Part shown: positions 1 through 6,464 of the stretch, piece after piece | How the letters are laid out: the number at the start of each line of letters is the position of its first letter | Position numbering within the stretch: position 1 is the stretch's first letter | Source: Candidatus Bathyarchaeota archaeon CG07_land_8_20_14_0_80_47_9 | Lineage (GTDB): Archaea; Thermoproteota; Bathyarchaeia; Bathyarchaeales; Bathycorpusculaceae | Reading direction: 5' to 3' | DNA: 7,532 nucleotides | Assembly (NCBI GenBank): GCA_002779555.1 | Contig: PEWI01000150.1 | Span: 3,467 to 10,998, forward strand | Notes under the pieces: model-generated | What the model saw: the letters and a program-made list of their open reading frames with translations, nothing else | The model's database searches: none | Told to the model about the DNA's origin: nothing | Made by a program: the position numbers and the translations under genes

Positions 1-441
1 GCTTGGAGCTACGAAGCCATGGAAGCATGGTACCCGGGAACCGTCTGGAATCCCAAAGGCAGCGAAGCCGTCATGTATTCGGACTGGGAAGGCTACGAAG
101 GAAGAACAACCTACGCAGAAATAGGCGGGTGCTACTATGCCGCGCGTTTGGCAGTTTGCGATCAGCTCGTGAAGGAAAGAAGACAGGCCACCGTGATTGT
201 ACTGCGTGAGGCTCGGCCAGGCTACATTATGCCTGTCGGAGTGTGGCAGGTGAGGGAGAACGTGAGAAACGCTATGAGGCAGAAGCCTTACGCCTTCAAC
301 ACTTTGGAACTGGCATTGAAATGGATTGCAGCCAGATTCCAAATCCCACTGGAACAGTGGATAAGAAGAAGTGAACTGCTGAAAAGTGCGCTTTTCCAGA
401 AGAAGATAACGGATTTCTTCGGGAGACAATCGACAGCCTAG
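1..441 (+). CDS. nreA: NreA-type archaeal DNA repair protein, C-terminal part (5' end outside window)
   Basis: The frame is open from base 1 and gives 146 residues ending at TAG; the N-terminal part of a protein usually near 400 residues is missing. The segment matches the conserved C-terminal half of archaeal Nre proteins, recognised from WSYEAMEAWYPGTVWNP at the window start, SDWEGYEGRTTYAEIGGCYY at residues 27-46, and PGYIMPVGVWQVRENVR near residues 75-91. Nre proteins are known to act in DNA-damage repair in archaea and to bind the sliding clamp PCNA through a C-terminal motif. Such a motif is visible here: QKKITDFF (residues 133-140) fits the PIP-box pattern Q-x-x-hydrophobic-x-x-aromatic-aromatic, followed by seven residues. 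The N-terminal zinc-binding region of the family would lie upstream. Its stop overlaps, tail to tail, the stop of the minus-strand microprotein gene by 4 bases. The family call is strong; the biochemical activity of Nre proteins is not well defined. Confidence 0.9.
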   Translation, partial: AWSYEAMEAWYPGTVWNPKGSEAVMYSDWEGYEGRTTYAEIGGCYYAARLAVCDQLVKERRQATVIVLREARPGYIMPVGVWQVRENVRNAMRQKPYAFNTLELALKWIAARFQIPLEQWIRRSELLKSALFQKKITDFFGRQSTA

Positions 442-710
442 TCTTCTCCCAGCAGAAGCAGCAATCCGCACAGGATATTCAGGACGCCGACAAAACCTAA
501 GGCGCAGGTGAATACTATGTTGAGCCGCACGGAAAGAACAGGATCCTGCGGCACAAGCAGCACGTAGGCCCCGAAGGCCGCAACCAAGATCCCGCAAGTG
601 AACATCAAACCGCTCAGTTTTGAACCCAACCGTCTGACAACGCCGCGAACCTGAAGCCGCTCTTCGCTGATTGTGTTCTTCAAAAGCCGCTCTTCTTCAT
701 TTTCCGTCAT
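438..710 (-). CDS. small 2-TM membrane protein, last gene of the permease operon
   Basis: This 90-residue protein is not recognised as any named family. A charged N-terminus (about residues 1-31, rich in Glu then Arg) is followed by two hydrophobic segments at about 33-53 and 63-87, with the short loop VPQDPVL between them, and it ends in GED. That suggests a membrane hairpin. The ATG at 710 is chosen because AGGTGA (722-717) lies 6 bases before it. A GTG at 716 would add two residues but would sit directly against that ribosome site. The TGA stop of the permease gene lies inside this Shine-Dalgarno, so translation of the two is probably coupled. By position it may be an accessory or stability subunit of the permease; that is inference. 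Its 3' end overlaps nreA by 4 bases in convergent orientation. Confidence 0.75.
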   Translation of the reverse strand: MTENEEERLLKNTISEERLQVRGVVRRLGSKLSGLMFTCGILVAAFGAYVLLVPQDPVLSVRLNIVFTCALGFVGVLNILCGLLLLLGED

Positions 711-716
711 GAGCAC

Positions 717-2189
717 TCACCTTTCCGAACTCCCAGCGACATTCAGCAACCCCGCAATCAGAAAGACCACAGCAACGAAAACGGCGAAACCGAAAACCAT
801 CCACATTACGCCCTCTGACAAGGCCATAGGCAGAGAGTCAGACATGACCAGCCACGCAACAAGCGCCGAAAAAGCACTGATGCCAAGATTCATCCCGCCC
901 ACCGCTTGGCAAATACGACTGCGCTCGACCATTCTGACGTAGTACACGACTAAACCTAGAAGGAAAAGTTGCGCCCCAATGAACAAGGTGCCCGGGTCCA
1001 AGAAGAAAATGAGCATCAGCGAAGTGACTATTCCCAGAAGAGGCGTCAAGGGAAAGAATGGAACCTTGAAAGGCCTAGTCAGGTTTGGCTTGTCCACGCG
1101 TAGCTTGATCAGCGAGAGATTGACGAGGACAAACCCGATGATGAAGCCAAAATCAGTGGCATACGTGAGAAAATTCACGATTCCGGTCGCCGCACACACG
1201 GCAGTCAAGACTGACCCAAACAAAATCGCCAAATGGGGAGTACTGAATCGAGGATGAAGCTTGAAAAAGCTGCTCGGGAAATAGCCGTCTCTGGCCAAGG
1301 CGTAAGCAACCCTCGAGTGAGCCATAATAGAGGTGTTCACCGAAGTCAACGAGGCAATGATTCCGGCAACCGTGACCATGGCAACCCCAACTGGTCCCAT
1401 GAACTGCTGTGCCACGTAGGCCAGAGGCGACTCCTTCCCAGCCAAGTCCGTAGGCTGGACAATCTTGAAGACGACGAATGCGATTGTAGTGTAGAGGACA
1501 ATCAAGGCCAAGCAGGACAATAGTATGGCCCGCGGAATCGTCTTGCACGGATCCTTGATCTCCGCCTGCGCAACCGCTATGGCTTCTCCGCCTAGATACA
1601 CTACGAAAATGAATGATGAGGCTTTGAGCACCCCGAGAAAGCCTCCCGGCGACGTGAGCTCAAAACTACCGCTTCCTTGGCTCGTGAGGAAACCGTAAGT
1701 GATGAATGCCACCAAGATGCCCAGCAGGATGACGACTAGCACCGTTTGGATTAGACCTGTTTCCTTCACTCCTTTCGTGTTGACCGCTACGAAAACGGCA
1801 ACTGTCGCCACCGCCACCAGCGGTACATTGACAGCTGGAATGACGTAGGATACTAGATATGCAAAGCCGACAGCCGAAAACGCAGCGTAGAACATGTTGC
1901 TTAGCCACTCAAACCAGCCAGTGGCAAAAGAAGGGAAACCCCCGAAAGACGCCTTGGCAAAAGTGTATTCGCCGCCCGCGCTCGGCAGGGCTGCTCCGAG
2001 TTCGGCGTAGCTGAGCATGGTGAACAGGTTGATGATTCCGCACAGGATCATTGCGATTATCAGAGCCGTGCCGGCAAGAGTTGCCGCGTAGCCCAACGTG
2101 ACAAAAACGCCTGCGCATATAGCGCCACCTATTCCCATCATGGTTGCCTGAAGAAGTCCCAACTCCCTCTTGAGACGCGTTTCGCCCAT
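717..2189 (-). CDS. APC-superfamily amino acid/polyamine permease
   Basis: This 490-residue integral membrane protein belongs to the amino acid-polyamine-organocation (APC) superfamily, whose members take up or exchange amino acids or related cations using ion or substrate gradients. The signature of the unwound first membrane helix is GIGGAICAGVFV (residues 19-30). It is followed by YAELGAALPSAGGEYTFAK (61-79) and GWFEWLSNM (91-99), typical of the helix 2-3 region. Later SRVAYALARDGYFP (292-305) matches the conserved loop after helix 8. I count about 14 hydrophobic segments: the usual 12 plus two more at about 432-452 and 459-484. Substrate cannot be read from the sequence. The start ATG has GAGG (2204-2201) 11 bases upstream and lies 3 bases after the preceding stop. 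It is the third gene of a four-gene operon whose other members are 2-TM microproteins. Confidence 0.93.
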   Translation of the reverse strand: MGETRLKRELGLLQATMMGIGGAICAGVFVTLGYAATLAGTALIIAMILCGIINLFTMLSYAELGAALPSAGGEYTFAKASFGGFPSFATGWFEWLSNMFYAAFSAVGFAYLVSYVIPAVNVPLVAVATVAVFVAVNTKGVKETGLIQTVLVVILLGILVAFITYGFLTSQGSGSFELTSPGGFLGVLKASSFIFVVYLGGEAIAVAQAEIKDPCKTIPRAILLSCLALIVLYTTIAFVVFKIVQPTDLAGKESPLAYVAQQFMGPVGVAMVTVAGIIASLTSVNTSIMAHSRVAYALARDGYFPSSFFKLHPRFSTPHLAILFGSVLTAVCAATGIVNFLTYATDFGFIIGFVLVNLSLIKLRVDKPNLTRPFKVPFFPLTPLLGIVTSLMLIFFLDPGTLFIGAQLFLLGLVVYYVRMVERSRICQAVGGMNLGISAFSALVAWLVMSDSLPMALSEGVMWMVFGFAVFVAVVFLIAGLLNVAGSSER

Positions 2190-2192
2190 TCT

Positions 2193-2423
2193 TCAAGCTT
2201 CCTCGTTTCCTTCCCAGATGAGGATTGATCCGCTCGCAATCGAGATGGCGCTGAACACCATAAATGCAAAAATGTACAGGTAGACCTCTTCTGAGGCGAT
2301 TGCCAACGCTTCTCGCACTGCGAGGCTTGCGTAGACTAGGAGGGCGAGGACCGCGACTATTCCGCCGAGTCCGCATTGAATTCCTCCAACAAGTTTGGAC
2401 AGGGCCTTTCGAGCTTTTCCCAT
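2193..2423 (-). CDS. small 2-TM membrane protein, second gene of the permease operon
   Basis: A 76-residue protein with no family I can name. A basic N-terminus (MGKARKALSK) precedes two hydrophobic segments at about residues 16-38 and 47-69, separated by REALAIASEE, and the tail is acidic (EGNEEA). The positive-inside rule would put the basic N-terminus in the cytoplasm, giving a hairpin with both ends inside. The ATG at 2423 follows a clear GGTGA (2434-2430) by 6 bases, and that site contains the stop codon of the preceding gene, so the two are likely translationally coupled. The permease starts 3 bases after this gene ends. The layout resembles the two neighbouring microproteins but I see no convincing sequence identity among them. 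A role with the permease is inferred only from the operon. Confidence 0.78.
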   Translation of the reverse strand: MGKARKALSKLVGGIQCGLGGIVAVLALLVYASLAVREALAIASEEVYLYIFAFMVFSAISIASGSILIWEGNEEA

Positions 2424-2429
2424 AAGGTT

Positions 2430-2651
2430 TCACCAGCGCGCGATAATGATAGCTGAGAAGGTGTCAAGCAGGCCGACGGCAACCAAGACAAGCGCAACCA
2501 TCAAAAAATGTTTGGTTTCTAGCAAGGTGCTGACGTTCAGATATCCTGCAGCCGACAGAGTTGCCATGCCCAGCAAGACCAATCCGGCCAGAGTCAGAAA
2601 GCCACCGACCACCGCCACGAGCTTTGGCAAGCCCAGCCACTTACGAACCAA
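2430..2651 (-). CDS. small 2-TM membrane protein, first gene of the permease operon
   Basis: A 73-residue hydrophobic protein, family not recognised. It has a basic N-terminus (MVRKWLGLPK), two membrane segments at about residues 10-31 and 48-71, and a very short tail ending in ARW. The start is TTG at 2651. It is the only start codon between an in-frame TGA at 2660-2658 and a methionine far inside the first membrane segment, and it has GAGTGA (2663-2658) 6 bases upstream, the same spacing as the GGTGA sites of two other operon genes. A TATA-like box lies about 40 bases upstream, so this is the first gene of the transcription unit. Its stop is embedded in the ribosome site of the next gene. 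Function is unknown; linkage to the permease is the only clue. Confidence 0.7.
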   Translation of the reverse strand: MVRKWLGLPKLVAVVGGFLTLAGLVLLGMATLSAAGYLNVSTLLETKHFLMVALVLVAVGLLDTFSAIIIARW

Positions 2652-2688
2652 CAGTTTTCACTCTAAATCCCTTTTGTCAGAGTCACCT

Positions 2689-2696
2689 TGTATAAG
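2689..2696 (-). promoter_or_regulatory. TATA-like box for the permease operon
   Basis: On the minus strand the bases read CTTATACA, a fair match to the archaeal TATA consensus. Transcription would start about 25 bases downstream, near 2666, leaving a leader of about 15 bases that holds the GAGTGA ribosome site before the TTG at 2651. Placement is by eye. Confidence 0.5.
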
Positions 2697-2765
2697 AATC
2701 TATCCACGAGAGGTTCCAGGCAGTACGTGACGCAATCAACCTTGGGACTCGCGAATCTCATAACG

Positions 2766-2773
2766 CATTTAAG
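2766..2773 (+). promoter_or_regulatory. possible TATA-like box for the coiled-coil gene
   Basis: ATTTAAGC-like sequence in the 198-base divergent region 2652-2849. It predicts a start of transcription near 2795 and a leader of about 55 bases to the TTG at 2850. A GGTGA at 2800-2804 falls in that leader. The match is weak. I see no RNA gene or repeat in the rest of this gap. Confidence 0.3.
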
Positions 2774-2849
2774 CCAGCCGAGTTCATACTATCAAGACTG
2801 GTGAAGACTTGTCAAAAGAAGCGACCAGCTAGCCCTCCCCTTTTCCGTC

Positions 2850-4430
2850 TTGTCGCAGAACCGCCGCGAGCAGTTTCCGGAAGAGACTGAAAAAGCTGCA
2901 GTCTTCTGTTTTGCTGAAATGGAAAAGAGAAAGGGTGGCGGACTCGTCATAAAACAATCTCCAGAAAAGATAGGCTTCATAGCCAAAACATACTACCCCT
3001 TATGGCTCGCTCCCTTCCACGAAGCAAACCTGGTCTTCGACGGATTGAAAGCACACTCACACACACTGCTGAACTCAGAAATCCAGAAAATCACAGCCTT
3101 CACAGAAGACGCTCAACGAAGCTCCAGCTCCCGCCAAGCCTATGCCGCCTTCCTCTCGGATAACCAGAACCATTTTCAAGTGACAAACCGACAAGAGAAA
3201 ATCGTCATAGACGGACTGGCTGCTGAACCTGCATTCCTGCAAGATTTCGACACCTATCTCTCTGAAGCAGCACCTTTTGAAGCATCCCGCGAGGTGATGG
3301 TTCTTCCCTCAACCATAGACGAAACCCTGATTCTGTCGGCAACAGATGAACTTGAAGGCCTGAGGAGAAGGTTTGCAGAGGAAGTCCGAGACCTAGGCAA
3401 AGGCATGAAGCTTCTAACCGCGACAACCAAAGGCTTTGCAGCAAACATACTTGACGAGATCAAGGAAACGAGAGACTCGTTCAATGAAGAACTCAAGAAA
3501 CGCCGAGGCCCAGTTGAAGAAAAGACGAAGGAAATCCGCAGCAAATCCGATGCAGAAATAACCGTTATATCCAAGAGATTCCAGAAAGAGCTTCTCCGCC
3601 TTCAAAAGGAAAAGGTCAAGCGGGAAAAAACGAAAGACCAGCTGGACCATAGGATCGAACACTGCGAAGCCGAAATAAAGACAAGCGCAAAAAACAAGAA
3701 CACCGTCGGCGAAAGAAAGTGGAAGGAAGAGCGGGAAAAACTGAAAAAAGAGCTTTCCATCATCGAATCGGAGATCAAGAGAGTCAACAAGTACCTGAAG
3801 GAGACGGAGGACAAGAAAACAGGGGAAATCCTCACAGCCAAGTCGAATTGCGACTCCAAGGTTCAAGAAGCGAACAGGGAATTGGTCGAGATCGAATCAT
3901 CGAGAGATGCAAAAATCCAGATTCTCAAACAGGAAATCGCCAAGATGGAGGAGCTGACCTCTGCAATAACCAAACAGATGGACGAGGCGGCAAAAACGAG
4001 AGAAGCATCAATAGCGACGCTTGACAAGCTGGGCATACAACAGAAGCAAAAGAAACTGTCAATCGTCTATGTGTCGTTCTATCTGGTCTGCTTCCAGTCC
4101 GATTCGGGAAAACGCTACATGATCATTCCACCGTCAACCGTGAACAGCGTCAAGCTTCTCACGAAACTCAAAGGCGCCTTAGGCAAGGCGAGGATAAAAC
4201 AGCTGTTCAGTCCTCGTTCGTCGACAGTAACTTCACTTCTGAACAAGCTTCCGTCCCTAATGGAGAAGAACGCAGTGTTTGAGAGAGAGACAAACGAGGC
4301 AGGCGAAAAGACTGACCTGTTGAAAGCCAGTGTCGCTCGTGAGCAGATTGAGAGCGGACTGAGGCAACTTAGGGCTGAAGGCTGGTTCTCGGACAAGGAA
4401 TACGAAGCTTTCTCGAAGATACTGCCCTAG
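2850..4430 (+). CDS. large coiled-coil protein with conserved-looking N- and C-terminal domains, function unknown
   Basis: A 526-residue soluble protein. Three parts are visible. Residues about 1-165 look globular, with RKGGGLVIKQSPEKIGFIA (27-45) and YYPLWLAPF (48-56) then LVFDGL (61-66) as the most motif-like stretches. Residues about 165-400 are very rich in Glu, Lys and Arg with heptad-like spacing and read as a long, interrupted coiled coil. Residues about 403-526 form a second compact region with VYVSFYLVCF (406-415) and KRYMIIPPSTV (421-431). I recall similar architectures among archaeal hypothetical proteins, but no function is established. No signal peptide or membrane helix is seen. 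The 5' end is uncertain: the TTG at 2850 has no ribosome site, the first ATG (2919) would cut into the N-terminal domain, and a well-placed TTG at 2809 is in another frame. It converges on the pyrophosphatase remnant with 24 bases between stops. Confidence 0.82.
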   Translation: MSQNRREQFPEETEKAAVFCFAEMEKRKGGGLVIKQSPEKIGFIAKTYYPLWLAPFHEANLVFDGLKAHSHTLLNSEIQKITAFTEDAQRSSSSRQAYAAFLSDNQNHFQVTNRQEKIVIDGLAAEPAFLQDFDTYLSEAAPFEASREVMVLPSTIDETLILSATDELEGLRRRFAEEVRDLGKGMKLLTATTKGFAANILDEIKETRDSFNEELKKRRGPVEEKTKEIRSKSDAEITVISKRFQKELLRLQKEKVKREKTKDQLDHRIEHCEAEIKTSAKNKNTVGERKWKEEREKLKKELSIIESEIKRVNKYLKETEDKKTGEILTAKSNCDSKVQEANRELVEIESSRDAKIQILKQEIAKMEELTSAITKQMDEAAKTREASIATLDKLGIQQKQKKLSIVYVSFYLVCFQSDSGKRYMIIPPSTVNSVKLLTKLKGALGKARIKQLFSPRSSTVTSLLNKLPSLMEKNAVFERETNEAGEKTDLLKASVAREQIESGLRQLRAEGWFSDKEYEAFSKILP

Positions 4431-4454
4431 CCAACTGCAAGCAAGAACCGCGGC

Positions 4455-4993
4455 TTACTTTTTCCGTTTCATCAATTCCTTGTACCTGTCCATGGAGTAG
4501 GTGACTATCCTTCACGCTTCTCCAGCGTTTCTCCATTCTTTGAATCTCACCCACTTGTGGGGCTCAAGCCGCTTGTACGTTTCGAAAAACTCTTGTATCT
4601 CCTTAATCTTGTGCGGGTGCACATCCGTCATGTCATGGTAACCGTCGAATCTCGCATCATTCACGGGCACGGACAGTATCTTCGCGTCTTCCCCAGCCTC
4701 ATCCTCAACGATCAGCGCCCCAATGACTCGGGCTTTCACTACGTAGCTGACCTCAAGCGGTTCGTAGCTCATCACCATTATGTCAAGCCGGTCGCCATCG
4801 TCAAACCATGTCTGCGGAACAAAACCGTACTCGACTGGAAAAACCACGGAAGAAGGAATCACACGGTCTAGAACGAAGGCTTCCCACTCGGAATGAAACT
4901 CGTACTCGTCTCTTGAACCGCTTACAACCTCACAACTACATTCAACAACTGAGGCGGCTTGTCGCCTGCTGGAACGTCCCTCTAAACATTCAT
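4455..4993 (-). pseudogene. ppa: inorganic pyrophosphatase (family I), disrupted by two stops and a frameshift
   Basis: Family I soluble pyrophosphatase hydrolyses PPi to phosphate in the cytoplasm. The uninterrupted core (4862 down to 4515) contains YGFVPQTW, DDGDRLD and DEAGEDAKI, which supply metal-binding aspartates, and FFETYKRLEPHKWV. Beyond the core the homology continues. Upstream, ATG at 4993 gives MNV, then TAG (4984-4982), then RDVPAG and PPQLLNVVV, like the family N-terminus. A missing base near 4931 shifts the frame into EVVSGSRDEYEFHSE and LDRVIPSS. Downstream, TGA (4514-4512) is followed in the same frame by RIVTYSMDRYKELMKRKK and TAA at 4457-4455, the expected C-terminus. Repaired, the product would be about 179 residues, the normal length. 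The lysine of the family's KYE motif (K29 in E. coli) is Glu here. The first stop probably replaces Trp. A 116-residue reading from GTG at 4862 would lack the N-terminal active-site residues, including the Arg just before it. Sequencing error is the alternative. Confidence 0.85.
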
Positions 4994-5029
4994 GTTCTTC
5001 AACCCTTCAAAGCCAACCCCAAACCTACT

Positions 5030-5038
5030 AATTTATTT
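5030..5038 (-). promoter_or_regulatory. TATA-like box before the pyrophosphatase remnant
   Basis: The minus strand reads AAATAAATTA-like sequence overlapping the TAA stop of nucS. Transcription would start near 5008, giving a leader of about 15 bases before the ATG at 4993 with a weak ribosome site (AAGGGTTGA). If real, the broken gene kept its own promoter, although read-through from nucS is also possible over the 39-base gap. Confidence 0.4.
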
Positions 5039-5854
5039 TTCCACAAAAAACTCAGCCAGCTTTGCAGTCTCCGATCGACGAAGCGTTTCCGCGCATTTTT
5101 TCGGGTCTAAGGGCTTGAACTCTAGGCCAAGCGTCTCTAATGTTCTCTGCACTTCCTTCGCAATGCTCGGAGCTGCAAGGATCCCTCGCACTTCACGATC
5201 TGCCCTGCTCTTTACCGCGTCAATGTACTTTGCAAGTTGGATCGCCGCCTCCTTTCCAGCCTTCTTCCGCTTAATCTCCACAACTACGAGTTTCCCATCC
5301 TTGTCCACGCCGTAGATGTCCACAAAACCTGGCTGAACCCTTTTCTCATAACTGATAGGCTTGAATCCCTCTTCCAACAGTGAAGGTCTGCACAGAATGG
5401 CTTTCTGCATGTCCTCCTCACTTGCATAAAGGGAGAACTCACCCGAGTCTTGGAGGCTTAGAGCAGAAACCATCTGGATTCGGTCAAAAAACACCTTAAC
5501 GGATTCGGCTGGCTTCCGTCTTACGGCTCGAATTTCGAGCAAAGCGTCTTTGGCTTGAACGTTAAAAATGCATCCTGGAGGTTGCCAGTTAACTGGTTCA
5601 TAACCGACTGAACGATGAACGAGGAGGGAGCCATCCTCCTTAATTATTAAGATGCGTTCACCAGGCTCAAGTTTCGACTTTGCTCTACCAAGGTAGTGCA
5701 CCCAACAGTTGCCAACCACCAGCAGCGTTTTGCGTTGAGAAACAGCCTCTTTAACTGCCTTTTCTGCTTCTGCAACATTAGGCCTTACTAAAACATTTAA
5801 AGGCTTAAAGCTTGACAACGCATTTTCGCCAATAGATTTAGAAGACTTGTGCAT
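5033..5854 (-). CDS. nucS: mismatch-specific endonuclease NucS/EndoMS
   Basis: A 273-residue protein of the NucS/EndoMS family, which cuts both strands at mismatched DNA in many archaea and Actinobacteria lacking MutS-MutL. The N-terminal DNA-binding domain shows VVGNC (46-50), GRA (56-58) and the hallmark YEPVNWQPPG (85-94), whose Asn89-Trp90 correspond to the base-flipping pocket of the Thermococcus enzyme. The C-terminal nuclease domain has GFVDIYGVD (176-184) and VVEIKR (191-196). Asp179, Glu193 and Lys195 keep the spacing of the catalytic D-E-K triad, and Gln206 lies in the following helix (IQLAKYI). The C-terminus, TAKLAEFF (263-270), resembles a PCNA-binding motif without the leading Gln, as expected for a clamp-recruited nuclease. 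The first 20 residues extend beyond the usual start near NVLVRP. ATG at 5854 is the best start seen, with no ribosome site; TTG at codon 13 is an alternative. It lies divergent from the methyltransferase and 39 bases before the ppa remnant. Confidence 0.95.
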   Translation of the reverse strand: MHKSSKSIGENALSSFKPLNVLVRPNVAEAEKAVKEAVSQRKTLLVVGNCWVHYLGRAKSKLEPGERILIIKEDGSLLVHRSVGYEPVNWQPPGCIFNVQAKDALLEIRAVRRKPAESVKVFFDRIQMVSALSLQDSGEFSLYASEEDMQKAILCRPSLLEEGFKPISYEKRVQPGFVDIYGVDKDGKLVVVEIKRKKAGKEAAIQLAKYIDAVKSRADREVRGILAAPSIAKEVQRTLETLGLEFKPLDPKKCAETLRRSETAKLAEFFVEK

Positions 5855-5861
5855 ACATAAG
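5852..5861 (+). promoter_or_regulatory. TATA-like box for the methyltransferase gene
   Basis: CATACATAAG lies about 25 bases before the ATG at 5880, the spacing expected for a leaderless archaeal transcript, and no ribosome site precedes that ATG. The box overlaps the first codon of nucS on the other strand. Confidence 0.4.
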
Positions 5862-5879
5862 ATTTCTGAAGAATTTGCT

Positions 5880-6440
5880 ATGAGCGAATGGGATAAGAAA
5901 CGTGGCTTGATGCATCGGTATGATTTAACAGCTCACATTTATGACATGCAATATGCTGAAGAACAGACTGCAAAAATTGAGGCAGCATTAGACGGTTTAA
6001 AAATGGAAAAGCACAGTCTGGTTCTGGATGCAGGTTGCGGAACAGGACTATTATTTGGTTATGTGGCTGATAAAGCAAAAACAACAGTTGGACTGGACAT
6101 TTCTAGGAAAATTTTGCTTCAAGCGAAAAAACGTGCGGAAAATTTTCAAAATATACACTTGATTTTAGCTGATGCTGATAACATGCCTCTGAAAGAAAAC
6201 ATTTTCAGCCACGTTTTTGGTATTACACTCATTCAAAACATGCCAAACCCAGCTAAAACTTTGAACGAAATTAGGCGAGTTGCAAAAGAGTATGCCGCTA
6301 TTGTTATTAGTGGTATGAAAAAAGCTTTTACGCTGGAAGAATTTGAAGAATTACTGCGGGATGCTAGCTATAATATTGTTGCTTTGAAGGATGAAGGCTT
6401 AAAATGTTATGTGGCAGTTTGCACCAAACTTTATCATTAA
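5880..6440 (+). CDS. class I SAM-dependent methyltransferase, small, substrate unknown
   Basis: A 186-residue cytosolic Rossmann-fold methyltransferase. Motif I, VLDAGCGTG (residues 48-56), binds the methionine part of S-adenosylmethionine. The acidic end of the next strand is Asp73 in VGLDIS, expected to hold the ribose. ADADNMPL (97-104) matches the adenine-contact motif. FGITLIQNMPNPAKTLNEIRR (113-133) matches the post-motif region of UbiE-like enzymes, where a catalytic or substrate residue often lies. The opening RYDLTAHIYDMQYAEEQ (13-29) is distinctive and may help define the subfamily, but I cannot assign a substrate. ATG at 5880 is chosen over an in-frame TTG at 5847, which would run into nucS. 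The gene is AT-rich (about 37% GC in 180 hand-counted bases) compared with genes to the left. It is divergent from nucS, and 105 bases separate it from the polyferredoxin. Confidence 0.85.
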   Translation: MSEWDKKRGLMHRYDLTAHIYDMQYAEEQTAKIEAALDGLKMEKHSLVLDAGCGTGLLFGYVADKAKTTVGLDISRKILLQAKKRAENFQNIHLILADADNMPLKENIFSHVFGITLIQNMPNPAKTLNEIRRVAKEYAAIVISGMKKAFTLEEFEELLRDASYNIVALKDEGLKCYVAVCTKLYH

Positions 6441-6464
6441 AATCTTGTGATTTTTAAACTAAAA

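Noticed and set aside
1909..2433. A 174-residue minus-strand frame overlapping the permease and a microprotein
   Set aside because: Arg/Gly/Ser-rich low-information composition, and a different frame of the well-supported permease sequence.
2652..2849. tRNA or small RNA gene in the divergent gap
   Set aside because: No cloverleaf arms, T-loop motif or stable stem was found on either strand; promoter elements account for the region.
3254..3866. Long minus-strand frames opposite the coiled-coil gene
   Set aside because: They are antisense images of Glu/Lys codons, giving Phe/Leu/Ser-rich nonsense with no start signals.
4512..4514. Selenocysteine or pyrrolysine recoding of the ppa stops
   Set aside because: Other genes here end in TGA and TAG, no SECIS-like element was seen, the affected positions are not conserved Cys or catalytic residues, and a frameshift is also present.
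4512..4862. An intact 116-residue pyrophosphatase starting at GTG 4862
   Set aside because: Family homology continues on both sides of this frame (LDR directly upstream, RIVTYSMDRYKEL downstream), so the start and stop are products of damage; a protein from this start lacks N-terminal active-site residues.
5847..5879. TTG at 5847 as the methyltransferase start
   Set aside because: It would overlap the nucS start, has no ribosome site, and ATG at 5880 gives a natural N-terminus with a TATA-like box at leaderless distance.
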